The notes under the pieces are model-generated. The model was not told where the DNA came from and searched no databases. It worked only from the letters and a program-made list of their open reading frames with translations. From Rhynchonema sp. JSB1_4 (lineage: Eukaryota; Nematoda; Chromadorea; Monhysterida; Xyalidae), in contig JASAMV010001389.1 in NCBI GenBank assembly GCA_030248065.1, positions 37,561-101,560 on the forward strand: DNA of 64,000 nt, given 5' to 3'. Both the position numbers and the translations under genes were made by a program. Shown piece after piece: positions 20,737-32,463 of the stretch. Within the stretch, counting starts at the first letter, position 1; the number at the start of each line of letters is the position of its first letter.

Positions 20737-23700
20737 TTATTCGATCACTTTCATAACTTTGCCGAACGCAATCGTTTTTCCTGAAAAAAAACAGATTAGA
20801 GAAAAGTCTTCCGTCGGCTTTTTCTAAACGAACATTTTTGCATCCTGATCTCGGCACATTCTTGTGCAAGCAAGAACGGTCAGCACCAAATGCGTAAAGG
20901 TGCGCTTTTCTCGGAATTGTTGAAACGGTGTAAACAAGAATTGGGTGTAAAGGTCGATGTAAACATGAAACACTGTTTGCAGTTAACGTGGAATATTTCA
21001 AGTTTACACCTCCGAACTCTTGCATGCCGAGCTTTCGACCTAGCTTACAACGACCAGACCCAACTCTTGCTCAGACCGTTTCGAAACTTCCAGCCGTTCC
21101 ACAAACACTTTGGTTTCATCAATTTCTGAGAAAAAACCGAGAACACAGGATATGACAAAACGAACCTTCGTCCCTCAACGTAAATCTGCCCATGTGATCG
21201 AAGTCCTTGAATCTCTCCAGACAGAACAGCTCTTGCGATTCGATTCGCATGAAGCACAATTGATTCTGTTTCACGAATCGCGGCCTGTGTCCGGCCACGG
21301 GTTTGTTCGTCTTCGGGTCTACCAACGCGAGAAGGGCCTGTTGCGTGAAAGAGATTGTTGATGATCGGTGCCGTGCGTTGTTTTTCAGACACTTTTTCAG
21401 TGCAATTTTGACCTAAAATTTCAGATCTGCGCCAGATGACCCAAAATGCTCCAGCCTTGGAGTATCCAGCCTGACATGAGTGGCCCAGAGATGACCACCC
21501 AAGAGACACACTGTGGTCTGTCGAAACTGTTTTTGGTTAATGCATTCTCGTGTTAAAATGGGCTCAGTCATTTATTTTTTTTGGTTTTCCGGTCAAAAGA
21601 CCTTTGTAGTGTGAGATTTTTGGGAATCCGAGATGTTTGCATGTGTTGGAAAAACACCCATGTTTGCCTTTGAAATGTATGAATTCACGCTCAAGGACCG
21701 TTTGGAGAAAGACGCATTACATATTCATCCATTATATGGTGCCCAAAACCAAAGAAAACGACCAAAAAATCAGAATAAACCAAGTCAACACGTTGGCCTC
21801 ACCTGCACTTTCACCTCCTCCACAGCGGCGTGAATGTGGAGCACGGCCGAGTAGCCGGGGGCAATTATTGAGCGACATTCGACAATTTTGACCTGAGAGA
21901 AGAACTCGCGTTATTTTTCGTGTTTTTCACGCCGAATAGAGTTCAATTCACAATATTTTCGAATATAAAAAACCAAAATCTGAATCTCTACCTGTGCATC
22001 GAATATCCTTCCCACGCGGCAGAGCGAGTCCGGTGAGCAAATAGTGAATCCTGAAAGAAAACGAAACAGATATGAAAATCACAAGGACAAACCACATTTT
22101 CTCTTAATTTGCATTCGCACCAGGCATAATATCGTCCTCCTCCACACCCTTCAGTTTCGCTTTGATATTCTCTCCGGGCCCGACATCTTCGGTCTCAACA
22201 TCGTCCGTCCAAAGTTGCAGCACTTGGATTGAATCCTGAATTGTGACAAGGAAGGCACGTTTGGTTCGGCTGCTACCAGTTGCAGACCGGGAGCGAACTC
22301 TGCTTAATTTTTTGGCCCCTGATCAGAAATTTCGTCCACACTTGGTCAGCGCAGTCCAGGCAACCAGTTCAACTGTCGTTCGCTCGAGTTTTTCGGGATG
22401 GACTACTTTCGCTTCCTTCGTCCATAAAAAGGGCGTGCAGCACAGTGAAACTTCAACATCATCAAGTCGAAAGCGTTTCGTGCTCAAAGTTTACCAACCT
22501 TGTTTGGCATCAACGTCAGCGTTTGGCCCTTGGTGATCACACCCGATTCGACCTTGCCGATTACGACCGTGCCCATGTCCTGAAACATTTGGTCCGAATT
22601 ATACTGGCAGGCGGAAAAAAAACCGGTTTTTTTCCGGAAAAAAAACCGAAAAAAAACCGTTTTTTTTTCGAGACCCGAATACTTTTCCGTTTATTTTTCC
22701 GTGGGTCCCTTTTCGGTTTTTGATCGGAAAAATATCGGTACTTTATTCCAATTTTTCCAAAAAATTGTAATGCAAAACTGATGAGTTTTTCGATTTCAGT
22801 GAAAAATTGGCTCGAGCGCAAAAATTAACCGGCCCAAAATGGGCCAAAAAGCGCGTAAACCAAGTGTTTTCGACTGACTTCAACGCTCTTCAAGGGCACT
22901 CTCGTCACCTTGAACAAATTTTGCACTGAAATCGTTATATTTTTCGAAATTACGTTCTTAAGTACTGGAAAAGTATTTGGAAAAAAAACGGTTTTTTTCG
23001 GAAAAAAAACCGTTTTTTTTCACGAAAAATAAAAAACGGTTCTTTATGACAGTATAGTCCGAATGAAACAAAACATTTTCTGGGTGAAATCTGACCAATC
23101 AGCGGCCGAGAATTGGGTGGTACAGAAAATGTTTTGTCACATGTCGAAACACGACTGCTGGAGATTTCATTTATATTTTCCATTTTCCAGTAAGCCCTTA
23201 GTCATATTGGAAAATGGAAATGAAAAACTTGGATATAAAATATTTTTTCATTTCCATTTTCCACTATGACTAAGGGCGCCCTTAGTTAAAAAAACACGCA
23301 CAAAGTAAAAACAACCAACTCAAACTCACATTGTACTTATCAACTACCACCATCCGTACGGGACCCTCGCGAGCGCGGGAGATTTGAGGCAAACCGTCCA
23401 GGTAATCAATGAAGCACGGGCCGCTGAAAAGCACAAATAAGTTGGGCGCAACATACGTTTTTAGGCACTCTTGACGTTAAATTTCACCTTGAATTTAAAA
23501 TTTAGGCGTAGAAATTAGAAGGTTAGTGGCAATTTGAACAAAAAATTTCCATATTTTGGACAGAAAACTAAATTCTAGGTGCATATTGCACTTTATAATG
23601 GTGACCCTTTATAATTTGGACGTCCACAAATTGCACCAGGTGAACTTTGGAAAAAACGGTCTTGAAGCTTGAAGTTTTCAATGATTAATTCCCTGGCAAG

Positions 23701-26700
23701 CACAAACTCTCAAAAAAGTTTTAACCCAAAATAAAATAATAACAGTGACCCTTCCATTAATGAATGAATTTATGCGTCACTGAGAGCAATAAACAACAAC
23801 CCTTCCATTAACTTACTCGTACCAGGACGCTTTTGGATCGTCGGGTTTGTCTTTGAGAAAGGCACCAGTCAGTCCGCTGCACGGAATGTAGATCAAATCG
23901 GTCTTCACGTTGAAACCAGTCTTCTTCAGGAACGGCGTCAGGCGCTCTTTGATTTCGTTATATCTGCAACGCAGCTCATCTCCATATTTGCTTTATTTAC
24001 CAATCACCAACAAAAATGGTGCTGAATTAGTCCAACGAATTTTGAGATTCTGCTCTCATCTATGCATCCATCTAATTCACATGTGAACACTCAAAGTGCC
24101 TATATATTGAGCTGGCTGGCACCAAACATTCGAATGCTTTGCCTATATTCGAATTTTAAGCGTCAGATAGGTGGAAGACAAAAACACATTGCAGTCCCCA
24201 TTGGACGTTATTTTGGGGCCGAGAAACATTTATTTATTCCGAGGCCCATTTTCCCAGGAAGTAGTCGTTGAAAAGTGTTTTTTTTTTCAAGAATATCCGA
24301 AAAATTCTCTAAGACCTTATCAAAACGATTTTGTCCAAAACAGGCATTTTTGAAACAACACTGGTGTTTGAAACAACACAACACTGAAACGCCACGCGTG
24401 AAATTAGCGTCTTAGAGTACATTTTTATCAATATTTGGACCTAAAAAATTTTGTTCCCCCTCCCTATCTCGGTCTGTACAGTAGGTAGGTTGCCGCCCCA
24501 CATTTTTGGTGGTACAGTAGGTTGCCTGGGTAGCTACACCACTGAACATGAATATCCTAAAGTACTGGAAAACTAATTGAAAAAAATGTTTTTCAAGAAA
24601 AAAGCTTTGTTTAACCAAAACTATTCATTGTGCATGCCGGCATCAAAGGGCTGTGCGACCGCACCTGGCTTCATCCCAATCGACAGTCGAATCGTCCATT
24701 TTGTTCACCAGGATGATGAGCCTCTTCACACCGGCCGTTTTGACGAGCATCGCGTGCTCCTGTGTCTGTCCGCCGCGTTCGAAACCCGTCTCGAACTCGC
24801 CGCGACGCGCTGATATCACCTGCACGACATAGGTTGTTGCCAGTCAGATTATTGGCTGTTTTGTTGTTGGCGTTTGACATTTTTTGAGTCATTTTTTTGA
24901 GGTCGAAAATTTGACCCATTTTTTGCCCCTCTTAGGAAAAAAATTCTCAATAAAAAGGGTGTTTTGGCGATTTTTGACAATATTGACCTAAAAATCACTT
25001 GTTTTATGCTTAAAAAGGCCTATTTTAGGCCTAAATTTGCTTATTTTAGGCAAAAATTGGGGGAGCAGACGTACCCGGAGGGGGAACAGTGGGGCAGGCG
25101 GCAGGCGTACCATGGAGGGGGAACAGACGTACCCGAGGGGGACCCCCCCCCCCAGGAACTACACTGCTCGGACCCGAAATGGCAAGCAACGTCGGTTCGA
25201 TTTGATTCCCCCCAGCCGAAAAGAGCAATTTTTGACACCCAAAGACTTTCGGTTCCGAAATGCGTTCCTGTTCTCGTGTAGTTGGTGTGGTGGTTGTAGA
25301 GTACTGGCGCCAGCGTGTTTTTATGACCAGAACTTCATGATCAATTCTGACACGAGACGCAAAACAGCTTCAAACAAGACAAAATTTCGCCAATGTTGTC
25401 TTACTCAAGAGGTGCGCATATCAAAATTAACTATCCCAGAATTAAGTCGTGTTTTGGTGGATAACTTTTTAACTTAGCGTGATTAAAGCCTCTGATCAGG
25501 GGTGAAATTTCTCTCTTTACTGAATCCTTTCCATGATGCAATATTTTCGTGCACTTTAACTAATATCCACACACACAAACATAAAAACAACCACCAAAAC
25601 AACAACAGAAACTGACCAAAACAGCCAGATCGGCCTGACTGGCGCCGCCAATCATGTTCGGCACAAACGATTTATGGCCGGGCGCATCAAGTATGGTGAA
25701 ATGTTTTTTGTCCGTTTCGAAATACGCACGACCCACTTCAACCGTTTTTCCTTTCTCTCGCTCTTCAATGTTTGTGTCGAGCGCCCACGAAAGGTACCTG
25801 TCACGCAGCTGAGGCATTAAAATAATGAACTTTGTGATCGGGTTAGGTGTTTTTTTTCGCAAGAACATCATTCGATGATTTTGGTACATTTCTTCCATAT
25901 TTGACGTCAGCGTTCAGGCCTTTCCTTTCCCTTTATGGTCTTTTCAGGATTTTGGTGCTTTGAGAATCGACCCGCCAGGCTGGCCACTCCCGTAAAAGAA
26001 CCTGTCGTCATCAGAATAGCAACACAAACTGCGAATTTCTGGAATTGCAAAGACGAAATCACTAACCTAACCACTGAAAAGATTACACAACTAAGCTCAG
26101 AAAAATTTTCTATCCCATGTTTCTATCCAACTGGACCAACCATGATTCGCGATTTTTCTCCTTCGCCTCGCGTTCATATTTCTCCAGCGTTCGTTTATCA
26201 ACCATCCCGGTGAGGTACATAATATGACCGCCGATGGTGGATTTTCCCGCATCTGAAGCCATAGAAGTGCATTTTATTTCAATGATTTTTGATTTCCTAC
26301 GATTGCACATTTGCTGTGCAATTGAGTGCAAGTGCATATTTTCTAGATTTCACAAAATTTTCACTGGCGATCGAGACTTGATTGGGTTCGCTCTTAACCA
26401 TGTGTGAAAATAACCGGCAGATAAAATCCCGACGCGTGATTATCTTTGTCGTGATTTTATCCGATCCGGAAGTTTTTAATCAGGTTTCCTTTTTCATTTT
26501 CGAAAAAAAAATTTCTTTTTCTTTTCAAAATTCATGCTTCGTCCACTAGAATAGGGAGCAATGCATCTCATGACTGATGAGGACCCGCGTGCATTGTGAC
26601 ATACATATATAGTCTATACTGTCATAAAGAACCGTTCTTTATTTTTCGTGAAAAAAAACCGTTTTTTTCCGAAAAAAACCGTTTTTTTTCCAAATACTTT

Positions 26701-28092
26701 TCCAGTACTTAAGAACGTAATTTCGAAAAATATAACAATTTCAGTGCAAAATTTGTTCGAAGTAACGAGAGTGCTCTTGAAGAGTGTTGAAGTCAGTCGA
26801 AAACACTTGGTTCACACGCTTTTTGGCCCATTTTGGGCCGATTAATTTTTGTGCTCGAGCCAATTTTTCACTGAAATCGAAAAACTCATCAGTTTTGCAT
26901 TACAATTTTTTGGAAAAATTGGAATAAAGTACCGATATTTTTCCGATCAAAAACCGAAAAGGTACCCACGGAAAAATAAATGGAAAAGTATTCGGGTCTC
27001 GGAAAAAAAACGGTTTTTTTCGGTTTTTTTCCGGAAAAAAAACCGGTTTTTTTCCGCCTGCCAGTATAATATAGTCTCGTGATAGGGTCCGAAACTACTG
27101 TATATATGCAGCTTGAGACTACTCTATTATTATAAATATTGCTCACATTTATAAAAAACTAAATAAAACACTGCTATACACTCCTTTTGGATAGTAGGGT
27201 GTTTGTGGCGATATCGCGAATTGAAAAATTTCGAAGTGCACCCATCCCGACCCATATACATACCAACATGTCCAATGAAGACCACATTGACATGCTCGCG
27301 TCGTTCCTCCGAGCTCGTGATTCGGGGTGGCGGCGATGGGCGCGGCGTTTCTTCAGTATCTTCCTCATCTTCAATATCTTCATCTTCTCCTTCGTCACGT
27401 TTCAACTGCTCCTCCGCACCGCTGGGTTGACCGTTGCTCACGTCCGAATCGCCGCCCGCCGCTGTCGGCTGTTGTGGCGGTGGTGGTGGTTGTTCTTGGG
27501 ACGGCTGTGCGGCTGCGGTTGTGGAATCTGGAAAAAATAAAACAAGTTCAAAAATACAAGCATAACGAAAAAGAAAACCAACATAAGAACTTCGTAAAAA
27601 AACCTGGCTGAGTGGGCTTCACGGGTTCGGTTTGTGGAGGAGGAACAGCGCAAGCAGTGTCGGGCACGTCGGACTCCCAGCCTGAAAGTTTAAACAGTTG
27701 TGTGGTATTTTATCATTTGTGGAACGTTTGTGATTGCATCTAAGTCTAGTCATTGCATGAGAAACGGCACCGACTTTCAGCTGGCTCCGACGACTGTGGT
27801 GGTTGAGCATGAGCATGGTGACTGACGTTACCGTTTGGCGCATCGTTGGCTGAAATGCGAAAGAATAGGTAGACGGACAAGCCCTACATTCGGTAACAAA
27901 CGTGGGTTGGGTAATGACAATGATAAAAGGAAAAACGATAAGAACAACTAAAGATTAAAAAAACGAACGTGTAGCAGCTTGTATGCTTGTGGTGGTGTGC
28001 GCCATCTGCCCAGGCACAAATGGTGCGGCACCAACGTTCGGCACAAACGCCGCTGCGTTCGGATTCAGGCCGCGCTTCGACAAATCGCTCAT
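20737..28092 (-). CDS. erfa-3: Eukaryotic peptide chain release factor 3 (eRF3/GSPT)
   Basis: eRF3 is the GTPase partner of eRF1 in translation termination, and its N terminus contacts poly(A)-binding protein. Fifteen exons: 27969-28092, 27775-27849, 27604-27681, 27264-27527, 26141-26252, 25617-25797, 24665-24819, 23817-23963, 23330-23423, 22499-22579, 22121-22235, 21992-22050, 21803-21892, 21166-21337, 20737-20780. All phases agree, giving 596 aa. Near the N terminus [20 protein letters not shown] is two overlapping PAM2 motifs. A P/Q-rich and acidic linker follows, then the GTPase: GHVDAGKST (P-loop, split by an intron), [13 protein letters not shown]. The C-terminal EF-Tu-like domains include RPRFVK and [11 protein letters not shown]. 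The start is the ATG before the PAM2 pair. Introns hold an inverted pair of MITEs and several repeat fragments. Donors include GTTGGT twice and GTCGGT. Confidence 0.96.
20915..21085. repeat. Diverged TTTTCGAAACGGTGTAAAGG-family MITE in the last erfa-3 intron
   Basis: GAAACGGTGTAAACAAGAATTG on the left and CAGACCGTTTCGAAAC on the right, with GTTTCAAGTTTACACC in the middle, match the MITE at 16841. The copy is decayed. Confidence 0.6.
22600..23056. mobile_element. MITE with TATACTGGCA ends and GGAAAAAAACCG iterons, copy 1
   Basis: Ends TATACTGGCAGG and TGACAGTATA are flanked by a perfect 8-bp duplication GTCCGAAT. Near each end, GGAAAAAAAACCG alternates with its complement. One edge is only about 20 bp from the 3' splice site of the erfa-3 exon at 22579. 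Confidence 0.85.
23165..23285. repeat. Part of a GGGCGCCCTTAGTCAT-type MITE in an erfa-3 intron
   Basis: Contains CCCTTAGTCATATTGGAAAATGG and ends GGGCGCCC followed by TTA. The same sequence forms the outer element at 42515-43437. Confidence 0.6.
24380..24543. repeat. Truncated GGTACAGTAGGTAGGTTG-family MITE
   Basis: The right half only: GTACAGTAGGTAGGTTGCC units and the end GTAGCTACACCACTG. In an erfa-3 intron. Confidence 0.6.
24885..25166. repeat. Left-truncated GGAGGGGGAACAGACGTACC-family MITE
   Basis: Core and right half with three iterons, ending CCAGGAACTACACTG. It lies in an erfa-3 intron. Confidence 0.7.
26615..27068. mobile_element. MITE with TATACTGTCA/TGCCAGTATA ends, copy 2, inverted
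   Basis: The same 455-bp element as 22600-23056, in the opposite orientation. The 8-bp duplication ATATAGTC is perfect. With copy 1 it forms an inverted pair about 3.6 kb apart inside erfa-3. Confidence 0.87.
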
Positions 28093-28681
28093 GATGATCG
28101 CGGAATCAATCAATTTCACCGATTTATTTTGCGCAGGTTTTATCGTTTGTCTTGTGTGTCCGTCAGACACCGGTTGTGTTGCACGCGCGCACAATCGTGT
28201 GCCCAAACAACGAAGTATGTGGTGGCGGTTGTTTTTCTGTGAGAGTAATCAGCAGGAGCACGCTGACGCGTGAGCGCCCTGTGTGTTTGATCGAAGTTTA
28301 AGCAAGTCGCAAGTATCGCTGACTGGCTTTCGCTTTCAAACGATGAATCAAGGCGAGAGTACCTGTGGCTGAAACAACAAAAACTGCGCAATCATAGGAC
28401 ATCATTATTTATTGCGTGTCAATTGCGCAAATCGGATGAAACACCGAAACAAAGGTCGCAATCGGGCCGGCCCGAGTCGGGCCGAAAAAAGTCGGACCGG
28501 GCGACCCCAGGACCTCGTCGGGCCGGGCCGCGATTCCCACCCCACCTCTGATCCTAATCTCTGCTCTTGTGGTTGGCCTTCATTATTTCAACGGGAGATA
28601 GAATTCACATACACGATACAACTCTAGATTTCTCTTTTGGCTCAGGTTTCTATTCAGGCTTGGGCCTCAGCCAGGAAGACC
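28093..28681. other. Upstream of erfa-3, with a GGCCCG block
   Basis: The presumed erfa-3 promoter, then a fragment at 28453-28560 with AGGTCGCAATCGGGCC and GGCCGGGCC sequence from the CAGAGGTCGC family. No gene seen. Confidence 0.5.
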
Positions 28682-28723
28682 CAGTGTAGTTCCTGGGGGG
28701 GAGGGGGGGGTCCCCCCTAAGGT

Positions 28724-29067
28724 CAGATGCAGAGTCAGCCGAACATTATATCTGCACATGTCGCACGTACAGGCATATCCGAGCAGAATTGCTTGGTGGT
28801 CAAACAGTGACTTGTGAAGATGTACAAGACATGAAAGTGCAGTATATTGCAGCTTTTATAAAGCGAACAGAGCGTTTCGAACAAGCAGAGGAATAGACAA
28901 CCTAATCCTTTGAAGCAACTGGCGCAAAAACATAGCTCTTGTATTTTTCACTTCATTTTACAGGATCAACGCAGCCATTTTCTTATGGGCAAGGTGCAAT
29001 AATCGCAAACTAACGCGATTCAAGCATTTGAAAGTGCAAACTTTCTGGCCCAATGAAACTACTACTA
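28724..29067 (+). pseudogene. 5'-truncated non-LTR retrotransposon (LINE) tail
   Basis: A 344-bp insertion is flanked by a 12-bp direct repeat CCCCCCTAAGGT, as target-primed insertion leaves. Bases 28726-28896 encode the end of a reverse-transcriptase polyprotein: HYICTCRTYRHIRAELLG is the His/Cys-plus-RAELLG pattern seen at the C terminus of jockey/CR1-like proteins. It then continues to AAFIKRTERFEQAEE and a stop. The rest is 3' UTR ending in ACTACTACTA. Only the tail survives, so it is dead. Confidence 0.75.
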
Positions 29068-29307
29068 CCCCCCTAAGGTACACTAACTGCCGCGACCAAG
29101 GTACACTAGTACACTAACCGCCGCGCCAGGTACACTAACCGCCTCAATTTTTACCTAAAATCGGCATTTTTAGGCCTAAAATGGGCATTTTTAGGCCTAA
29201 AATGGGTGATTTTCAGGTCAATGATGTCAAAAGTCGCCAAAATACCCTTTTTATAGAGAATTTTTTCCAAAAAGGGACAAAAATCGGTCAAATTTTCTAC
29301 CTCAAAA

Positions 29308-29768
29308 CAGTGTAGTACTTGGTCAGGGTGTTGACGATAGATAGATTGGGACCCGAAATGTGTTGACGATAGATAGATGACCCAAGTCCGAAATCTGGGG
29401 GGGGGTCGACCCAAACTTGTTGACGATAGATAGATGGTGGGGGGGTCGCCAAAAATCAAGGTATAGTATAGTGCATTAAGTAGGTAATAATGTATAAACA
29501 TTAATGAAAATGTGTATAGATGTACTAAATCCGCGCGTGGCGCGCGATTTTTGCCTATTTGTGGTGAAAAATACCGATTTTGAGCCATTTTGAGGCAAAA
29601 ATGTCAATTTTGGGTTCGAAATGTGTTGACGATAGATAGATTGTTCCCAAAATTTGTTGACGATAGATAGATTTGCCCATATGTGTTGACGATAGATAGA
29701 TGAAATCAAAAAGTGTTGACGATAGATAGATGAATTTGGGGGGGACCCCCCCCCCAAGTACTACCCTG
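29308..29768. mobile_element. GTTGACGATAGATAGAT-family MITE, copy 2
   Basis: Ends CAGTGTAGTACTTGG / CCAAGTACTACCCTG, perfect duplication CCTCAAAA. Seven iterons in one orientation, three left and four right, as in copy 1. Confidence 0.88.
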
Positions 29769-30264
29769 CCTCAAAAAGTGACTTTTTCCTGGATTTGGGT
29801 CTTCCCCCCCCCCTTCCCCCCCGGGAGGTACACTAACCGCCGCACGGAAAAAAGGGGTAGGTACACTAACCGCCGCGCCGGACCAGGAACTACACTGGGA
29901 AGACCTGTGCATATTTCTCATGTCCGCGCCAAATTTGAAACCTGGAACGAGACTTCAACACAATTAGGACACGGCAGTTTCGCGTCAGTTGGATTCCGTA
30001 TGTGTGCAGCAGTGTAGTTCCTGGTCCGGAGGGGGAGATAGCGGACCCTCCGTTTTTTTTCGGAGGGGGAGATAGCGTACCCCCGAGGGGGGAAGGGGGG
30101 GGGGGAAGACCCAAATTCGGGAAAAAGTCACTTTTTGAGGTAGAAAATTTGACCTATTTTTGCCCCTTTTTGGAAAAAAATTCTTCATAAAAAGGGTATT
30201 TTGGCGACTTTTGAGAACATTGACCTGAAAATCACACATTTTAGGCCTAAAAATGCCCATTTTA

Positions 30265-30696
30265 CCGTATTGTCGGAAATAGAACCCCCCCATTAATTGA
30301 CCCCCCCCATTAATTGAACCCCCCCTAAATGGCTCGAAATCAAAAATAGAACCCCCCCATTAATTGACCCCCCCCCCCCATTAATAGAACCCCACCCCCA
30401 ACCTTCATTGTACCACAGATTAGTGGTATGGTAGGGCTGTGTTGTTGTGTCAGACGTTGTTTAAGCTTGCGTACACAACAGAATACAGCTTTTTAAGCAT
30501 AATTGCCGCTGTCGAAGTTAGAAAATACCAAAAACAAGCCATTTTTATGGACATTATTAACAATGATTTTTTTCGTCGGGGGGCCAAATGAAAAATATAA
30601 CCCCCCCCAATAATTGACCCCCCCCATAAATTGAACCCCCCCAAAATGACCCCAGTGAAAAAATAGATCCCCCGGGTTCTATTTCCGACAATACGG
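30265..30696. mobile_element. TA-inserting CCGTATTGTCGGAAATAG element, copy 2
   Basis: Both ends match the element at 9901-12018, flanked by TA. It has interrupted a TTTTAGGCCTAAAA core. Confidence 0.82.
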
Positions 30697-30788
30697 TAGG
30701 CCTAAAAATGGCCATTTTAGGCAAAAAATTGGGGGAGATAGTGGACCCGGAGGGGGAGATAGGGGATAGTGCACCACACGAGGGGGAG

Positions 30789-31175
30789 CAGTGATGTGGT
30801 TGGGGGGGGGTATGGGGGGGGATTACCCCCCCAACTGCTAGGTAGCTTTCTTGCTCCGAAACCCATACCCCCCCCAAACTGGCTAGCTAGCTTTCTTGCT
30901 CCGGTCATCAAGTAAGAAAAGTGTTGATTTTAGTGCCAAAATGACCATTTTATGGGCCAAAATGGTCAAATTCGTTCAAATTTTCTCACACGTGCACAAA
31001 AATACGCATTTTAAGGCTTATTTTAGCATAATTTAGACCAAATTTTATACCGCTGTTTTTGACTTCTGGACCAATACCCCCCCCCCCAATCGGGGTACCC
31101 GGCTAGCTAGCTAGCTTTCTTGTGCCGGACCCCTCCAGCTAGCTAGCTTTCTTGCTCGGACCAACTACATCACTG
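30789..31175. mobile_element. AGCAAGAAAGCTAGCTAGC-family MITE, copy 2 (inverted)
   Basis: Ends CAGTGATGTGGTTGG / CCAACTACATCACTG with a perfect duplication AGGGGGAG. It is the reverse orientation of the copy at 10401. Confidence 0.87.
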
Positions 31176-31241
31176 AGGGGGAGATAGCGTACCCGAGGGG
31201 AGACCCCCTCCCCCCCCCCGGAACTACACTGGTGTGCAGAG

Positions 31242-31980
31242 CAGAGGTCGCAATTTTGGGCTGCCCGGCCCGAAGCTTCTGAAGAGACTTGTTTTACTGA
31301 AAAAGTGTGGATTTTTAGTCAAAAATACAAAAATTTTTGACGGATTCGGCAACTAAGTGATCAGTATTGTCCATCTGACGGCTTTCTCATGGGAAAACAA
31401 TGAATTTTCCAACCAAAAAAACGGTTCAAAACAGAGGTGGGAATCGGGCCGGCCCGAGGTTTCCGGCCCGAACGGTCGGGCCGGGCCGGGCCGGGCCGAC
31501 TTTTCGGAATGTCGGGCCGGGCCGGGCCGGGGTGGCCGGCCCGAAAAGGCCCGACATCAGCGAATTTCAATAAAAAAATCGTGATTTTTTAGGCTAAATT
31601 TGCCAAAATTTCTCGCGATTCTGCAAATTAGTACCGACTTCCATGATTATCAGGTATTTCTAAACCAAAAACAGTAATTTTTGCACCAAAAAATTGCTTC
31701 TAAATATCATCAGAAAAAGTCGGGCCGAAAAAATCGGGCCGGGCCGACTTTCTTCCAAGTCGGGCCGGGCCGGGCCGGGCCGGGCCGGGCCGACCCCCGG
31801 ACCTCGTCGGGCCGGGCCGGGCCGAGGTAACCCGGCCCGATTCCCACCTCTGGTTCAAAACATCTCAAAAATGATGACAAAAATTGGGTTCAAATCAGAG
31901 CCAAAAATTCGGGTCGGGCCGGAGATTTGGAGGCTCGGGCCGGGCTGGGCCGGCCAAACCCGGCCCGATTGCGACCTCTG
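31242..31980. mobile_element. CAGAGGTCGC-type element with nested variant
   Basis: CAGAGGTCGCAAT at the left and CCCGATTGCGACCTCTG at the right, with GGCCCGG-rich arms. No matching target duplication. Inside is the variant element at 31432-31852. Confidence 0.65.
31432..31852. mobile_element. Variant CAGAGGTGGGAATCGGGCC element
   Basis: Ends CAGAGGTGGGAATCGGGCC and its complement, with a perfect 8-bp duplication GTTCAAAA. Arms are GGGCCGGGCC repeats. Confidence 0.8.
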
Positions 31981-32463
31981 TTTGTGTGGCGGTTTCCATC
32001 TCTTCATTTCTCATTATCTCGGCCAATCTCTTTCATTTATTTTTAAAAACAGAGGAGGAACACATAAAGCTGATGAGCGTTGGGTTCACCACACCAACCA
32101 CTGCATTTGCCGCAACACAACAACCAACACCGCAAACAGCCAGTGAAATTTTATTTGGGTTCTCTTTTATGTGGTCATCACAATGATTCCGGAGCGTTGT
32201 TATTTTCCACACTGTGCTGCGGATTGTCAAGCTGCCTTTAATAGGGCACTCATAAAGGTAAAAGGAAAGGCGTCCGCAGAATTAAGCCCCGCGAGGGACC
32301 CACCAACAACCCGCTGCCGGACCTAGGGGAGGCGCCTCTCCCCCCACCAACCCTCATCTCACATGGTTGTGGGCCAGGGAGAGGAAATGCAACCGATAGT
32401 CCGATTTGCAAGGATAATAAAGGTTAGTAACTAAATCCTTTATCATAGCTGCTAGGCTGAAAA

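Larger units (their letters stand above)
28682..29897. mobile_element. hAT-like iteron MITE, GGTACACTAACCGCCGCG family, copy 2
   Basis: Ends CAGTGTAGTTCCTGG and CCAGGAACTACACTG with a perfect 8-bp duplication GGAAGACC. It is interrupted by a LINE fragment (28724-29067) and by another MITE (29308-29768). Confidence 0.87.
30010..31231. mobile_element. hAT-like iteron MITE, variant iteron GGAGGGGGAGATAGCGTACC
   Basis: Ends CAGTGTAGTTCCTGG and GAACTACACTG with a perfect duplication GTGTGCAG. The iteron differs from that at 10339 by AGATAG in place of ACAGA. It contains a TA element (30265-30696) and another MITE (30789-31175). Confidence 0.85.

Noticed and set aside
27187..27540. 117-aa plus-strand frame with a hydrophobic part
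   Set aside because: Exact antisense of erfa-3 exon 4, whose acidic and proline-rich coding strand fits the gene model.
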